In this document: piece after piece, positions 29,301 through 38,793 of the stretch
How the letters are laid out: each line of letters opens with the position of its first letter
How positions within the stretch are numbered: position 1 is the first letter of the stretch
Origin: Halalkalibacillus sediminis
Lineage (GTDB): Bacteria; Bacillota; Bacilli; Bacillales; Alkalibacillaceae
Assembly (NCBI RefSeq): GCF_002844535.1
Contig: NZ_PJNH01000004.1
Coordinates: 70,074-134,073 of the forward strand
Length of the DNA: 64,000 nt
Direction of reading: 5' to 3'
The notes under the pieces: generated by a model
Told to the model about the DNA's origin: nothing
Database searches by the model: none
The model's input: only the letters and a program-made list of their open reading frames with translations
Position numbers and translations under genes: made by a program

Positions 29301-29969
29301 ATGAATCGAAAAATCGCAGCGTTTGATATAATTTTTTATGGTGCACTTCCGTATCTTATTTGGACATACGGACGCGATCCGATGGGCGATTATTATGCTA
29401 TGCTCCTATCAACTGTGCCAGGTTTTATTTACACTATTTATCGATTTGTTAAAGAAAAGCAAATCAACTTTTTAGGACTCTTTATCATAGTATCATTGCT
29501 CATCTCCACTCTAGTAAACGTGCTCTCTGGAAATGCGGAAGATATGTTGTGGAATCAGGTATACATAGGGTATGTAACTGCTAGTGTTTTTCTGATTTCC
29601 ATCCTGGTGAAAAGACCGCTAGCGTTATATTTTGCAATAGATATGGCGTCACTACAAGGGTATAAGAGGAGCGATAGTAAATGGCTATTCACGAGAAAAG
29701 GTCTCTTCATGTGGTTTCAATTGTTTACAGGGTTGTTTGTCTTCAGAAGTCTTTTTCAAAGTGGATTAAAAGCTTGGCTAATCGAACAATATGGTGTGGA
29801 TGGATATGGGAAAATGATTATTTATATGCAAGTAAGTGGATGGATTTTTAGCGGTTTGATTTTAGGAATGATGGTATTACTTAGTTATAAAATAAATCAA
29901 CACTTGAAAACAAATGTCTTTAAAAGCTCTACCACTTCATCAACAACCAATCAAGAGGGAGAGAGGTAA
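29301..29969 (+). CDS. VC0807-family multi-pass membrane protein
   Basis: 222 aa with about six hydrophobic segments. The charged segment YGRDPMGDYYAML near the start and the sequence of helices resemble the VC0807 family (function unknown). The C-terminus is a polar Ser/Thr-rich tail (KSSTTSSTTNQEGER). The next gene starts at the base after its stop codon, so the two form a tight pair. Confidence 0.65.
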   Translation: MNRKIAAFDIIFYGALPYLIWTYGRDPMGDYYAMLLSTVPGFIYTIYRFVKEKQINFLGLFIIVSLLISTLVNVLSGNAEDMLWNQVYIGYVTASVFLISILVKRPLALYFAIDMASLQGYKRSDSKWLFTRKGLFMWFQLFTGLFVFRSLFQSGLKAWLIEQYGVDGYGKMIIYMQVSGWIFSGLILGMMVLLSYKINQHLKTNVFKSSTTSSTTNQEGER

Positions 29970-30521
29970 ATGGAATATTCACATGCAGAACTAAAAAACT
30001 TGAGAGTCAAATATGCTGTAGCAATGAACATTCAAATTCTTCTATTGATTGGTGTTATGATATCAATTGTTCTTATGTACGAGGTCACTATAAGTCACAT
30101 GCATTTAGTGTTGTCAATCATTTTCATTCTAGATGCAACTAGGCTTGTATGGAAAGGTGACTCAACAAAGTCGATCATACCAATTTATCAACAAATGCAT
30201 ACATATGAGAAACAAATAAAAGGAGAAGCTTGGCTGGAAGACCGAAAGAGAGCTATTTTTCTTCAATATTTTTTGGGGTTTTTCTGGCTTATCTTATCAT
30301 TTGCAGGTATGGGCGAGGATAATACATTAAAATCAGATTTCCAAGTGGCTGTTATAATAGCTTTTGTTGTAGCATTGGTTAATGTGGTATGGTTTCTTGA
30401 TAAGAAAAAAGAGTACCGAGAGGAAGATGAGGGGGGCGGTATATCAAACGCTGTGAAATTTCTCGCTGGTTTAACGATTGCTCTTCTCATCCTAGCATTT
30501 GCAATAATATTTTTTCAGTAG
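29970..30521 (+). CDS. Four-helix membrane protein, partner of the VC0807-like gene
   Basis: 183 aa with membrane segments at about 18-38, 46-58, 95-113, 120-135 and 160-181, and a central soluble, charged loop (QMHTYEKQIKGEAWLEDRKR). It directly abuts the upstream gene, whose final codons form its GGGAGAGAGG site. No family is recognised. Confidence 0.6.
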   Translation: MEYSHAELKNLRVKYAVAMNIQILLLIGVMISIVLMYEVTISHMHLVLSIIFILDATRLVWKGDSTKSIIPIYQQMHTYEKQIKGEAWLEDRKRAIFLQYFLGFFWLILSFAGMGEDNTLKSDFQVAVIIAFVVALVNVVWFLDKKKEYREEDEGGGISNAVKFLAGLTIALLILAFAIIFFQ

Positions 30522-30647
30522 AGGCATGTTTGATCATGACTAAAATATTTAACTCGTTCATCGAACTGATTTCTGCCTTTTTCTTTTACCAATAAGAGGG
30601 TAGAATAGGGTATAGACGAATGAACGAATAACAAAGGACGGATCAAC

Positions 30648-32024
30648 ATGGCGAAAACAAAAGCACCAGTAACCAAGAACGAATATATAGATGTAACATT
30701 TGTGGACCTTACGCATGAAGGTCAGGGGGTGGCCAAACTCGATGGCTACCCGATATTCGTACCGTACGGGCTGCCAGGTGAAAAGGCACAAATCAAAGTC
30801 GTGAAAGTGAAAAAAAATCTCGCATTCGGGAAATTGGTGGAGCTACATGAAGCAAGTGAAGATCGAATCGAACCACCGTGTGATGTCTTCTACAAGTGTG
30901 GTGGCTGCCAGATTCAACATATGAGCTACGATCTCCAACTACGTATGAAACAAAAACAAGTACAAGACGTCATGAAAAAAATCGCACAAATGTCTGATGT
31001 ACCTGTCCATTCTACAATCGGTATGGAAGACCCATGGAATTATCGCAACAAAGCTCAGATTCCTGTCGGTAAACGAGATGGGAAAATTGTAACTGGCTTT
31101 TATCAAATGCGTAGCCACAACATCATAGACTTGGATGAATGCCCGGTACAAAATCATGTGAATGACATGATCATCCGTGAAATGAAAACGATTATAGGTG
31201 ACTTAGGCATTGAACCATATGATGAACAAAGTCATTCTGGAGAAATCCGTCATATTGTCGTCCGATCAGGTTATCACACCGAAGACGTAATGATTGTTGT
31301 AGTCACGCGAACGAAGAAATTGACCAATGAAAAAGAATTCGTGGAAAGAGTAAAAAACTTGAGCCCTGCGATTAAAGGAATCGTCCATAACATTAATCCG
31401 AAACAAACGAACGTCATCATGGGAAGAGATGAAAAGCTTCTATGGGGAGAAAGCGAGATTACTGATAAAATTGGTGATCTTGAATTCTCGATCTCAGCTC
31501 AATCTTTCTATCAAGTGAATCCTGAACAGACAGAAAAACTGTATGAACAAGCGTTGAAGTACGCTGATTTAAGTGGAAAAGAAACTGTTATTGATGCTTA
31601 CTGTGGTATCGGGAGCATTTCGCTATTCCTTGCACAAAAAGCCAAGAAGGTTTATGGAGTGGAAGTTGTTCCTAAAGCGGTTGATAATGCTAAAGCTAAT
31701 GCAAAGAGAAACCATATTGATAACGCAGAATTCTATGTCGGACAAGCAGAAAAAGTCATGCCATGGTGGAAATCACAAGGTCTAGATCCAGATGTCATTG
31801 TCGTCGACCCACCACGAAAAGGTTGCGACGAAGAACTGTTGGAAGCAATGATCGCGATGCAACCGGAACGGATTGTGTATGTATCGTGTAACCCATCAAC
31901 ATTGGCACGTGATTTGAAGATATTATCCGATGGTGGATTTGAAGCGAAGGAAATCCAACCAGTGGATATGTTCCCACAAAGTAATCATGTAGAATCCGTA
32001 ACATTAGTTGAGAGAAAGTTGTAG
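30648..32024 (+). CDS. rlmCD: 23S rRNA (uracil-5-)-methyltransferase RlmCD
   Basis: The 458-aa SAM enzyme methylates two uridines of 23S rRNA (U747 and U1939 in E. coli numbering) in Gram-positives. An N-terminal TRAM domain (about 10-70) is followed by iron-sulfur cysteines (CDVFYKCGGC near 78-88, plus DECPVQ). The SAM-binding DAYCGIGSISLFLA, VVDPPRKG and the catalytic Cys414 in YVSCNPST complete the set. A single copy next to dagK matches yefA of B. subtilis. Confidence 0.95.
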   Translation: MAKTKAPVTKNEYIDVTFVDLTHEGQGVAKLDGYPIFVPYGLPGEKAQIKVVKVKKNLAFGKLVELHEASEDRIEPPCDVFYKCGGCQIQHMSYDLQLRMKQKQVQDVMKKIAQMSDVPVHSTIGMEDPWNYRNKAQIPVGKRDGKIVTGFYQMRSHNIIDLDECPVQNHVNDMIIREMKTIIGDLGIEPYDEQSHSGEIRHIVVRSGYHTEDVMIVVVTRTKKLTNEKEFVERVKNLSPAIKGIVHNINPKQTNVIMGRDEKLLWGESEITDKIGDLEFSISAQSFYQVNPEQTEKLYEQALKYADLSGKETVIDAYCGIGSISLFLAQKAKKVYGVEVVPKAVDNAKANAKRNHIDNAEFYVGQAEKVMPWWKSQGLDPDVIVVDPPRKGCDEELLEAMIAMQPERIVYVSCNPSTLARDLKILSDGGFEAKEIQPVDMFPQSNHVESVTLVERKL

Positions 32025-32056
32025 AACTACGAGAATCAAATAGAACGTAAAAGAAG

Positions 32057-32097
32057 ACAGGGAGATCCTTTTATAACAAGGATCTCCCTTTTTTATT
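32057..32097 (+). terminator. Terminator of rlmCD
   Basis: GGGAGATCCTT / AAGGATCTCCC stem, about 11 bp, followed by six T residues. The minus-strand small gene ends inside its T-tract, so it probably serves both directions. Confidence 0.92.
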
Positions 32098-32263
32098 AAA
32101 CTAGTGCAATAAAGTATTTACCCGTCCACCATAAGAAACCTAATGTTGCGATTGTAAAAGTTACTACTACCCATTTAGGTTTGTTATTCCTTCTAGCATT
32201 TAAGAAAAGCAAAAAGAAACTAACTGTTAATACAGCAAATAATAAGAACATCCAACCATTCAT
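32096..32263 (-). CDS. Small two-helix membrane protein
   Basis: 55 aa starting MNGWMFLLFAVLTV, with two membrane helices separated by a basic loop (NARRNNKPKW). The start at 32263 is 9 nt after GAGGGGGA; the longer TTG-initiated form would begin within that site. It is convergent with rlmCD. Confidence 0.6.
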   Translation of the reverse strand: MNGWMFLLFAVLTVSFFLLFLNARRNNKPKWVVVTFTIATLGFLWWTGKYFIALV

Positions 32264-32387
32264 TCTTAATTTCCCCCTCAAATATTTTTAAATTTAATTG
32301 AGTATTATACGATTCCGAAAAATGGATGTTATTTATAACTCTTTAATAGGTACTTACTAAACTAAATTCTAATTCCTAATATTGAAA

Positions 32388-32426
32388 TGACCCCCGAAAA
32401 TTAGTTTTTCTAACTTCGGGGGTCTT
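32388..32426 (-). terminator. Hairpin after the oligopeptidase gene
   Basis: GACCCCCGAA / TTCGGGGGTC, a very strong 10-bp stem with a 15-nt loop. On the minus strand the stem is followed by ATTT only, so the T-tract is poor. Confidence 0.65.
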
Positions 32427-32432
32427 CCATCA

Positions 32433-34496
32433 TCATTTGACTATTTGATCAACTGTAACACCGAGCTTATCAAGAATGAATGAATAGGTTTCTGCGGATT
32501 CCTTCAAGTGGTTGAAGCGGCCTGAAGCACCGAAATGGCCGGCACCCATATTAGTTTTTAACACAGTGACGTTATCATCGGTTTTCATGGATCTTAGGCG
32601 TGCAACCCACTTGGCCGGTTCCCAGAAAGCGACTCGAGGATCGTTAAGACCAGTGGTGATATACATATTTGGATAGTCTTTTGCTTCAACATTATCGTAC
32701 GGACTATATGATTTCATATAGAAATAGTCCTCTGCCTTGCGTGGGTCTCCCCATTCATCCCATTCTAACGTGGTAAGAGGAATGGTTTCATCCAACATAG
32801 TCGTGACTACATCGACGAAAGGCACTACTGGAACAATGACTTTAAATAGATCTCCAGCCATATTGGCTACTGCACCAACGAGCAAGCCTCCTGCGCTTCC
32901 ACCACAAGCTGCCATTTTGCTTGGTGTTGTAAATTCATGTTCAATCAGATAGTTTGCTGCAGCTATAAAATCGGAGAACGTGTTTCGTTTATTCTGCATT
33001 TTCCCATCAATATACCAATTTCTCCCCATTTCTGAGCCACCACGAACTTGCGCTGTGACTAGCACGACTCCTTTGTCCAAGAGTGGGAGGTGATAAGGAC
33101 TGAAATGAGGATCGCTGTTTGCTCCATAAGATCCATACCCATAAAGAACTAAAGGCGCAGGTCCAGATTTTAGCGCTCCTTTACGATAGACAACAGTCAT
33201 TGGAACTTTTACACCATCATCGGCTACTGCCCACAATTGCTCTTGATGGTAGTTAGAAGAATCATATTCCCCACTTACAGGAGCAACCTGCAAGCAATGT
33301 TTCTCACCAGTCAACAAGTTTAGTGAGTAAGTTGTATCTGGAGTAAGATGGGATTCATATTTAATTAACACTTCCCGTGCCTCATAGCTTTGTCTAGATA
33401 CTACCGAGACCGAATAAATAGCTTCATTCCACTCAATTCTCTCTAAATCATTGTCTTGAAGTAGCCAGATTTGCGTCAATCCGTTCTCCCTGCCAAATAG
33501 AATTAACCCATCTTGAAAAGGGCACATGCCTTGAATAAAACGGTCCTTGTTATACTCTATAACTTTTTCCCGTGAATCAAGATCATTTAGTGGGCAGCGA
33601 AGTAGCTGGAAGTTAACTGCTCCTTCATTAGTAAGTATAAGCAGGTCATCGCCCCAATGTTCGACATCATATTCTATACCGTCTCTTCGTTCATCCAACA
33701 ATCGTAAAGGGGACATTGGGGAATCTGCGTCTAACAAGCGGATCTCACTCGTCGTCTTCGAACTTGACTCAACAATAATAAATCTACCGCTTTGTGATTT
33801 CGACATGAATATTGTAAAGGTGGTATCTTTTTCTTCATAAAGTAGTTCATCACTATTTACATCAGCTCCAAGACGATGCCGCCATACACGGTACGCACGC
33901 TGTTGTTCATCGACAGTCACGTAAAAAATATATTCACCACAACGGCTCCATTCTAAACTACCAGCTATAAAGACATTCGGAATCCGGTCAGGTAGAAGCT
34001 CTCCAGTATGCATGTCCTTTATGTAGACGGTATACCGATCGGAGCCATCACGATTTTCTAAATAAGCTAATAGGTTATGATCGTCACTCATACGCTGGAC
34101 TGTCACATTTAAATATTCATCCTCTACGGCAAGCTCATTCAGATCGAGTACCACTTCCTCTGATACTTCTGTCAGTTGCTGACGGCTAGTCGCTCGTTTG
34201 CGTGCATAGATAGGGTATTGCTTTTCTTTGTCCATGCGTGAATAGTAAAAGAAATGCCCATGCTGTACCGCTACGTTCACTTCTGAATCTGGAACCCGAT
34301 CTACCATGCTTTGATAAATTTCTTCAGTTTGTTTTTCCATTGGACGCATGATCTCTTCATAATAGTGGTTTTCTTCCTCTAAATAATCAATCACCTCTGG
34401 ATTGGTTTGGTCTTTTAGCCAATAAAAGTCGTCTTCTCGCACATCTCCATGCATTTTATGTTGGTGGGGGATGCGTTTTGCTACAGGTGGTTTCAT
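32433..34496 (-). CDS. S9A serine peptidase, oligopeptidase B type
   Basis: The 687-aa prolyl-oligopeptidase-family enzyme has a beta-propeller N-terminal part (about 75-400) and a C-terminal alpha/beta hydrolase domain. The nucleophile Ser534 lies in CGGSAGGLL; the charge-relay Asp is likely in GLNDPRV and the His in MGAGHFGASGR. The YGYGSYG and QVRGGSEMGR signatures match oligopeptidase B, which cleaves after Arg or Lys in short peptides. The start is ATG 34496, preceded by GGAAGGAG. It is monocistronic. Confidence 0.92.
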   Translation of the reverse strand: MKPPVAKRIPHQHKMHGDVREDDFYWLKDQTNPEVIDYLEEENHYYEEIMRPMEKQTEEIYQSMVDRVPDSEVNVAVQHGHFFYYSRMDKEKQYPIYARKRATSRQQLTEVSEEVVLDLNELAVEDEYLNVTVQRMSDDHNLLAYLENRDGSDRYTVYIKDMHTGELLPDRIPNVFIAGSLEWSRCGEYIFYVTVDEQQRAYRVWRHRLGADVNSDELLYEEKDTTFTIFMSKSQSGRFIIVESSSKTTSEIRLLDADSPMSPLRLLDERRDGIEYDVEHWGDDLLILTNEGAVNFQLLRCPLNDLDSREKVIEYNKDRFIQGMCPFQDGLILFGRENGLTQIWLLQDNDLERIEWNEAIYSVSVVSRQSYEAREVLIKYESHLTPDTTYSLNLLTGEKHCLQVAPVSGEYDSSNYHQEQLWAVADDGVKVPMTVVYRKGALKSGPAPLVLYGYGSYGANSDPHFSPYHLPLLDKGVVLVTAQVRGGSEMGRNWYIDGKMQNKRNTFSDFIAAANYLIEHEFTTPSKMAACGGSAGGLLVGAVANMAGDLFKVIVPVVPFVDVVTTMLDETIPLTTLEWDEWGDPRKAEDYFYMKSYSPYDNVEAKDYPNMYITTGLNDPRVAFWEPAKWVARLRSMKTDDNVTVLKTNMGAGHFGASGRFNHLKESAETYSFILDKLGVTVDQIVK

Positions 34497-34566
34497 CAAA
34501 TTCTCCTTCCTTATACTTAATTATTTTCGCGCCAGGGTAGTTGAAATCCTCTATTTATTACCATAT

Positions 34567-34595
34567 TTTACTGCCAACTAAGTGTGGATTATAAT
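34567..34595 (+). promoter_or_regulatory. Candidate sigma-A promoter of the DUF1456 gene
   Basis: TTTACT (34567-34572) and TATAAT (34590-34595) with 17-nt spacing, about 110 nt upstream of the start codon. Confidence 0.5.
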
Positions 34596-34707
34596 AGATT
34601 ATTAAAGTGAAATAGTTAGTAAAGAATAACGAATACGAAGCAGCTGATAAAAATTGCTGTTATTATTAAGGTGTTACCTAATTGATTAAGGAACAGGAGG
34701 TTTAGAC

Positions 34708-35232
34708 ATGGATAATAATGATATATTAATCAGATTAAGATATGCACTGGATATAAAAGATAGCGATATGATAGAAATGTTTAAGCTCGGTGGCGTTGAG
34801 GTGACCAAAGAAGAACTATTAAAGATACTTACAAAATCAGAAGAGGACCTCGATGGTGAGGAGGACTATGAGGTTGAAGCTAAAAATGAAGAACACATAA
34901 AATGCACAAATAGTATGTTAGAGTCGTTTTTAAATGGGATGATCACTTTTAAAAGAGGTGCTCAAGAGCCAAAGCCCGGACAACCTTCAAAACCAGACCG
35001 ATCGATCAAGAATCATTCAAGTGTGAATAATGTCATGCTTAAAAAAGTGAAGATAGCCCTATCATTAACGACAGAAGATATCATTGATATTTTTGAAGAT
35101 GCAGGGGTCACGATTACAAAAGGTGAATTAAGTGCTTTCTTAAGAAAAGAAGGTCACAAAAATTATAAAGAATTTGGAGATCAATTCGCTAGAAATTTCT
35201 TAAGAGGGTTAACGATAAAATATAGAGGTTAA
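34708..35232 (+). CDS. DUF1456 family protein (YehS-like)
   Basis: The 174-aa protein consists of two copies of a ~70-aa helical module. Each copy opens NDILIRLRYALDIKDSDMIEMFKLGGVEVTKEEL or its relative NNVMLKKVKIALSLTTEDIIDIFEDAGVTITKGEL, and ends near FLNGMI or FLRGLTIKYRG. The arrangement fits DUF1456. The family is widespread and lacks an assigned function. GGAGG lies before the ATG. Confidence 0.88.
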   Translation: MDNNDILIRLRYALDIKDSDMIEMFKLGGVEVTKEELLKILTKSEEDLDGEEDYEVEAKNEEHIKCTNSMLESFLNGMITFKRGAQEPKPGQPSKPDRSIKNHSSVNNVMLKKVKIALSLTTEDIIDIFEDAGVTITKGELSAFLRKEGHKNYKEFGDQFARNFLRGLTIKYRG

Positions 35233-35271
35233 GCTTTTCCAACTACTGATCCAAAAAGAAAGGAGTTTAAA

Positions 35272-35670
35272 ATGAAGAAGGATAAACAATATACTTCAGA
35301 ATCCGCCCTTAAGGAAAAGGCAGTGTCTTTTCTCGAACTTGTAGTATCAGGCGATGTTCGTGAAGCCTATAGAAAATATGTTGGAGAAGACTTCCGACAT
35401 CATAATCCTTATTTTCCAGGTGATGCCGAAGCCCTCATGTTGGGGATGGAAGAAAGTGAAGAGCAAACTCCAAATAAGATATTTAACATCAAACATGCTC
35501 TTCAAGATGGAGATAGTGTGGCGGTTCATTCCCATTTAAGGCAGAGTGAAGATGACATTGGAATGGCTGTAGTACATATTTTTCGATTTGAAAATAACCA
35601 AATTGTTGAGATGTGGGATGTTGGGCAATCCGTTCCTGAAGAATCTCAGAACGAGAATGGAATGTTTTAA
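35272..35670 (+). CDS. SnoaL-like (NTF2-fold) protein
   Basis: The 132-aa protein matches the SnoaL/polyketide-cyclase-like group of the NTF2 fold. It has the DFRHHNPYFPGDAEAL segment with the conserved HHNP, then VAVHSHLRQSEDD and the closing VVHIFRFENNQIVEMWDVGQ. Most such bacterial proteins have no known substrate. It lies 39 nt after the DUF1456 gene and is likely cotranscribed. Confidence 0.82.
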   Translation: MKKDKQYTSESALKEKAVSFLELVVSGDVREAYRKYVGEDFRHHNPYFPGDAEALMLGMEESEEQTPNKIFNIKHALQDGDSVAVHSHLRQSEDDIGMAVVHIFRFENNQIVEMWDVGQSVPEESQNENGMF

Positions 35671-35718
35671 AATGCATTTTCTTTGAGTGATTTTAATAGG
35701 CCTATACTAACTAATACC

Positions 35719-35762
35719 GAAAGACTTCTGTGAATAATTCAATCTACAGAAGTCTTTTATTA
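35719..35762 (+). terminator. Rho-independent terminator
   Basis: AAGACTTCTGT / ACAGAAGTCTT stem with a 14-nt loop followed by TTATTA. Confidence 0.85.
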
Positions 35763-35806
35763 ATGGAGAATATTTCTTGGATGAATCGTATTTGAATAAA
35801 TATTTA

Positions 35807-35835
35807 TTGATAAACAATAAATTAATTGCTATAAT
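35807..35835 (+). promoter_or_regulatory. Sigma-A promoter of the DUF2975/XRE pair
   Basis: TTGATA (35807-35812) and TATAAT (35830-35835) with 17-nt spacing. A 5'-UTR of about 105 nt would follow. Confidence 0.72.
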
Positions 35836-35946
35836 CCTTATAAATAATCAAATCTTTTTAAGTTTAAAAGTGAATCGTCAAATGAGAAATCGTTGTTTAT
35901 TAGAAATTCATTCGCATTCATAATTTGAAAAAAGAGGTGTATTTTC

Positions 35947-36426
35947 ATGAGGAAAGGTTCTACTACATTTTTAAAGGTAGTTGTTGTTATCATTGCATTA
36001 GCTGTAGTTGCATTGTGTATCTTTGTGTTACCTATGATCGCTAGAGCTGTGGCAGGTGATCAAACGTTTGCTAAATGGGTTTATCCGGTGTTGATAGGCA
36101 TGTATATATCTGTTATACCTTTTTTTGTTGCAATGTTTCAGTCAATAAAATTATTAGGCTATATTGACAAGAACGAGGCATTTTCTGATATGTCGGTAAA
36201 AGCGTTAAGGGTTATTAAATATAGTGCGTTAACCATCAGCCTGGTCTACACGGCTACGATGCCTTTCTTTTTTATGATTGGTGAGCTTGACGACGCTCCG
36301 GGAGTGATTGTAATCGGTATGGTATTGGTATTTGCATCTTTCGTTGTTGCAGTCTTTGCATACGTACTACAAAATATCTTAAAAAGTGCACTAGATATCA
36401 AATCCGAAAATGATCTAACTGTGTGA
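35947..36426 (+). CDS. DUF2975 membrane protein
   Basis: The 159-aa protein has four membrane segments (about 9-30, 45-65, 95-115, 120-142) and the short MSVKALRVIKYSALTIS linker characteristic of DUF2975. The family is regularly encoded next to a small XRE regulator, as here, and is thought to work with it. The partner starts about 10 nt downstream. Confidence 0.85.
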   Translation: MRKGSTTFLKVVVVIIALAVVALCIFVLPMIARAVAGDQTFAKWVYPVLIGMYISVIPFFVAMFQSIKLLGYIDKNEAFSDMSVKALRVIKYSALTISLVYTATMPFFFMIGELDDAPGVIVIGMVLVFASFVVAVFAYVLQNILKSALDIKSENDLTV

Positions 36427-36436
36427 GGTGAAAAAA

Positions 36437-36670
36437 ATGGCCATAATTATAAATGTGGATGTGATGTTAGCAAGGAGGAAAATGAGCGTCACTGAACTAT
36501 CAGAAAAGGTAGGCATAACAATGGCTAACCTATCTATTTTAAAAAATGGTAAGGCGAAAGCGATTCGATTCTCTACGCTAGAGGCGATATGTAAAGCTTT
36601 AGACTGCCAACCAGGAGATATTATTGAGTATGTTCCAGAAGAAACAGAAGAAACAGAAGAAAAGGGGTAG
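36437..36670 (+). CDS. Small XRE-family regulator (YozG-like)
   Basis: The 77-aa single helix-turn-helix protein reads RRKMSVTELSEKVGITMANLSILKNGKAKAIRFSTLEAICKALDCQPGDIIEY, typical of the YozG-like group paired with DUF2975. The tail is acidic (PEETEETEEKG). ATG 36437 is 6 nt after GAGGTG and is preferred to GTG 36428. It likely autoregulates the pair. Confidence 0.88.
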   Translation: MAIIINVDVMLARRKMSVTELSEKVGITMANLSILKNGKAKAIRFSTLEAICKALDCQPGDIIEYVPEETEETEEKG

Positions 36671-36812
36671 ATGGTCAACCAAATATGGTGATGCATGAAA
36701 AATTGCCCTACTTGTACATCAAAAAGTCAAAAATAATTCGTTCTAATTGTTTTAAGATCCATCTCTAAAAGGAATAACATAGGTAGGCTCTAAATTAGAA
36801 GGAGGTCTATTT

Positions 36813-37562
36813 ATGAGTAAAGTAGCAATTATTACAGGTGGAGGAAGTGGTCTAGGTCAAGCCACCGCAGTAAAGTTAGCTGAAAAAGGAATCAATATAG
36901 TTATTGTTGACATCAGTGAGGAAGGTGGTCAAGAAACCATTGATTTGGTAAAGAAAGCCGGCTCTGATGCTTTTTTCGTAAAAGCCGATGTTTCAAAAGC
37001 TGATGAAGTGAAAAAGTATGTCGATCAAACAGTTGAAAAATACGGCACGATCGATTACTTCTTTAACAACGCTGGAATCTCTGGAAGCGGGAAACAGTTC
37101 TTGGATACAGATATTGATGAGATAGAGACAATTGTTGGAATCAATATGCTTGGTGCCTTATACGGTATGCATTATGTAGCAGATGTGATGGTGAAAAACG
37201 GTGGGGGATCCATTGTTAATACGTCATCAAGTGCGGGCGTTATTGGTCAAAGTACAGTTGTCACATACTCAGCCACTAAACATGGGATAGTCGGTATGAC
37301 GAAAAGTATGGTCGCTGAATACGCGAAGGACGGATTACGTGTCAATGCGGTTGCACCCGGACCAACTGAAACGCCAATGGTCAAAAAATATTTTGAAGAT
37401 AATCCTGAAATGAAAGAAAGCGCTGAGCAAGGCATCCCTCAAAAGCGTTTAGGAACTCCTGAGGAAGTAGCAGAATTGGTCACATTCTTACTCACATCAG
37501 ATGCACCATACATTAACGGTGATGTGATACGAATTGACGGTGGATTTACGAGCACAAAGTAG
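36813..37562 (+). CDS. SDR-family NAD(P)-dependent oxidoreductase
   Basis: The 249-aa classical short-chain dehydrogenase has cofactor loop TGGGSGLGQ (about 8-16), NNAG, a Ser in NTSSSAG, and catalytic Tyr/Lys in TYSATKHG. The C-terminal GDVIRIDGGFTSTK is typical of glucose-dehydrogenase or FabG-like SDRs. The Asp after beta-2 (IVDIS) suggests NAD preference. The substrate is unknown. It is a single gene with its own terminator. Confidence 0.88.
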   Translation: MSKVAIITGGGSGLGQATAVKLAEKGINIVIVDISEEGGQETIDLVKKAGSDAFFVKADVSKADEVKKYVDQTVEKYGTIDYFFNNAGISGSGKQFLDTDIDEIETIVGINMLGALYGMHYVADVMVKNGGGSIVNTSSSAGVIGQSTVVTYSATKHGIVGMTKSMVAEYAKDGLRVNAVAPGPTETPMVKKYFEDNPEMKESAEQGIPQKRLGTPEEVAELVTFLLTSDAPYINGDVIRIDGGFTSTK

Positions 37563-37572
37563 TTATTTTAAT

Positions 37573-37605
37573 TAGGACTTCGAGATTTCGAAGTCCTATT
37601 TTTAT
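37573..37605 (+). terminator. Terminator of the SDR gene
   Basis: AGGACTTCGA / TTCGAAGTCCT stem with a short loop, followed by ATTTTTATT. Confidence 0.85.
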
Positions 37606-37757
37606 TCAAACGTAATTAATGCTCGTACCTTATTAACCACTACCCTTGCTTTTGCTACCTATCCCTTGTAAGATGAATCCACATTCGAATATCATTCATA
37701 TGAATTCTTATGAAAACCTGTACCTGTACAGATAGAGAGAACAAGGGAGGGCGACTA

Positions 37758-38660
37758 ATGAGAATGAATCAATGGATCGCTTATAGTTTGGTCATTACTG
37801 GTGCTGCACTATGGGGGATTGTCGGGTTATTCGTTCAATATTTGAATGGATATGGACTTTCTTCGTGGGATGTTGTTACGGTAAGACTAAGTCTATCAAG
37901 TATCATTTTAGTTTCATTATTGGCCATTTTTTCAAGGGGTTATTTGAAAATCCGACTCCGGGATCTGCCGTACTTCATCGCACTTGGTGTGGTGAGTATC
38001 GCAATTTTTAACTGGTTTTATTTCCAAGTCATGGAGCTCGCATCTCTGTCGGTGGCGGTTGTGTTTGTGTATTCGTCACCAGTTTTTGCTACAATCATTT
38101 CCTACTTCTTCTTTCGAGAGCCCATTACCGTCGCAAAACTCATCGCAATAGTTCTAACCATTTTTGGCAGTGCTCTAGCCATCGAATTCATCCCATTAAC
38201 TGAATCGACTCTGAGTATGCAGACGATTCTTTTCGGTTTGTTGGCAGGGTTGTTCTGTGCTACCTACAGTCTTCTTGGGAAAGATATCAGCCGTTACTAT
38301 CACCCGTTTACAATTACATGTTACGCAATGGTTTGTGGGAGTTTGTTTCTGATTCCTACTAGCCAAATTTGGCAGCATCATGAAGTATTGATGAACCCTG
38401 ACGTTTGGGTTCATATGATCGGCATTTCAATATTTTCTACGGTCATCGCTTATTTGTGTTACACCATTGGACTCGCGTATATCGAATCGAGTCGAGCGAC
38501 AATCTTGTCATCTACTGAGATTGTAATCGCAGTTCTCGTCGGAGTTCTCGTGTTTAAGGAAAACCTTACTATGTGGCAATTCGTAGGAATCCTTTTTGTG
38601 TTAGCATCACTAGCGATTACGGTGTTCTCGTTTAGAAATATAATCCGCACAAAACAATAG
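37758..38660 (+). CDS. EamA-family (drug/metabolite) transporter
   Basis: 300 aa with ten membrane helices in two EamA repeats (first about 8-138, second about 155-297). Repeat signatures are WGIVGLFVQYLNGYG, YSSPVFATIISYFFFREP and, in the second half, STEIVIAVLVGVLVFKENLT. Members export amino acids or other metabolites. ATG 37758 has GGGAGGG 8 nt upstream; the longer ORF adds a cysteine-rich, unlikely N-terminus. Confidence 0.88.
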   Translation: MRMNQWIAYSLVITGAALWGIVGLFVQYLNGYGLSSWDVVTVRLSLSSIILVSLLAIFSRGYLKIRLRDLPYFIALGVVSIAIFNWFYFQVMELASLSVAVVFVYSSPVFATIISYFFFREPITVAKLIAIVLTIFGSALAIEFIPLTESTLSMQTILFGLLAGLFCATYSLLGKDISRYYHPFTITCYAMVCGSLFLIPTSQIWQHHEVLMNPDVWVHMIGISIFSTVIAYLCYTIGLAYIESSRATILSSTEIVIAVLVGVLVFKENLTMWQFVGILFVLASLAITVFSFRNIIRTKQ

Positions 38661-38793
38661 AACATCAAGAACATTCTAGGAGACGACCTAATAGATATCC
38701 ATCAAAATGGTAGTACTTCTGTAGAAAATTTGATATATTAAATATAATAATATAAAATATTTTATTAGTTTTAGAAAAAAAGTTGGAATGATT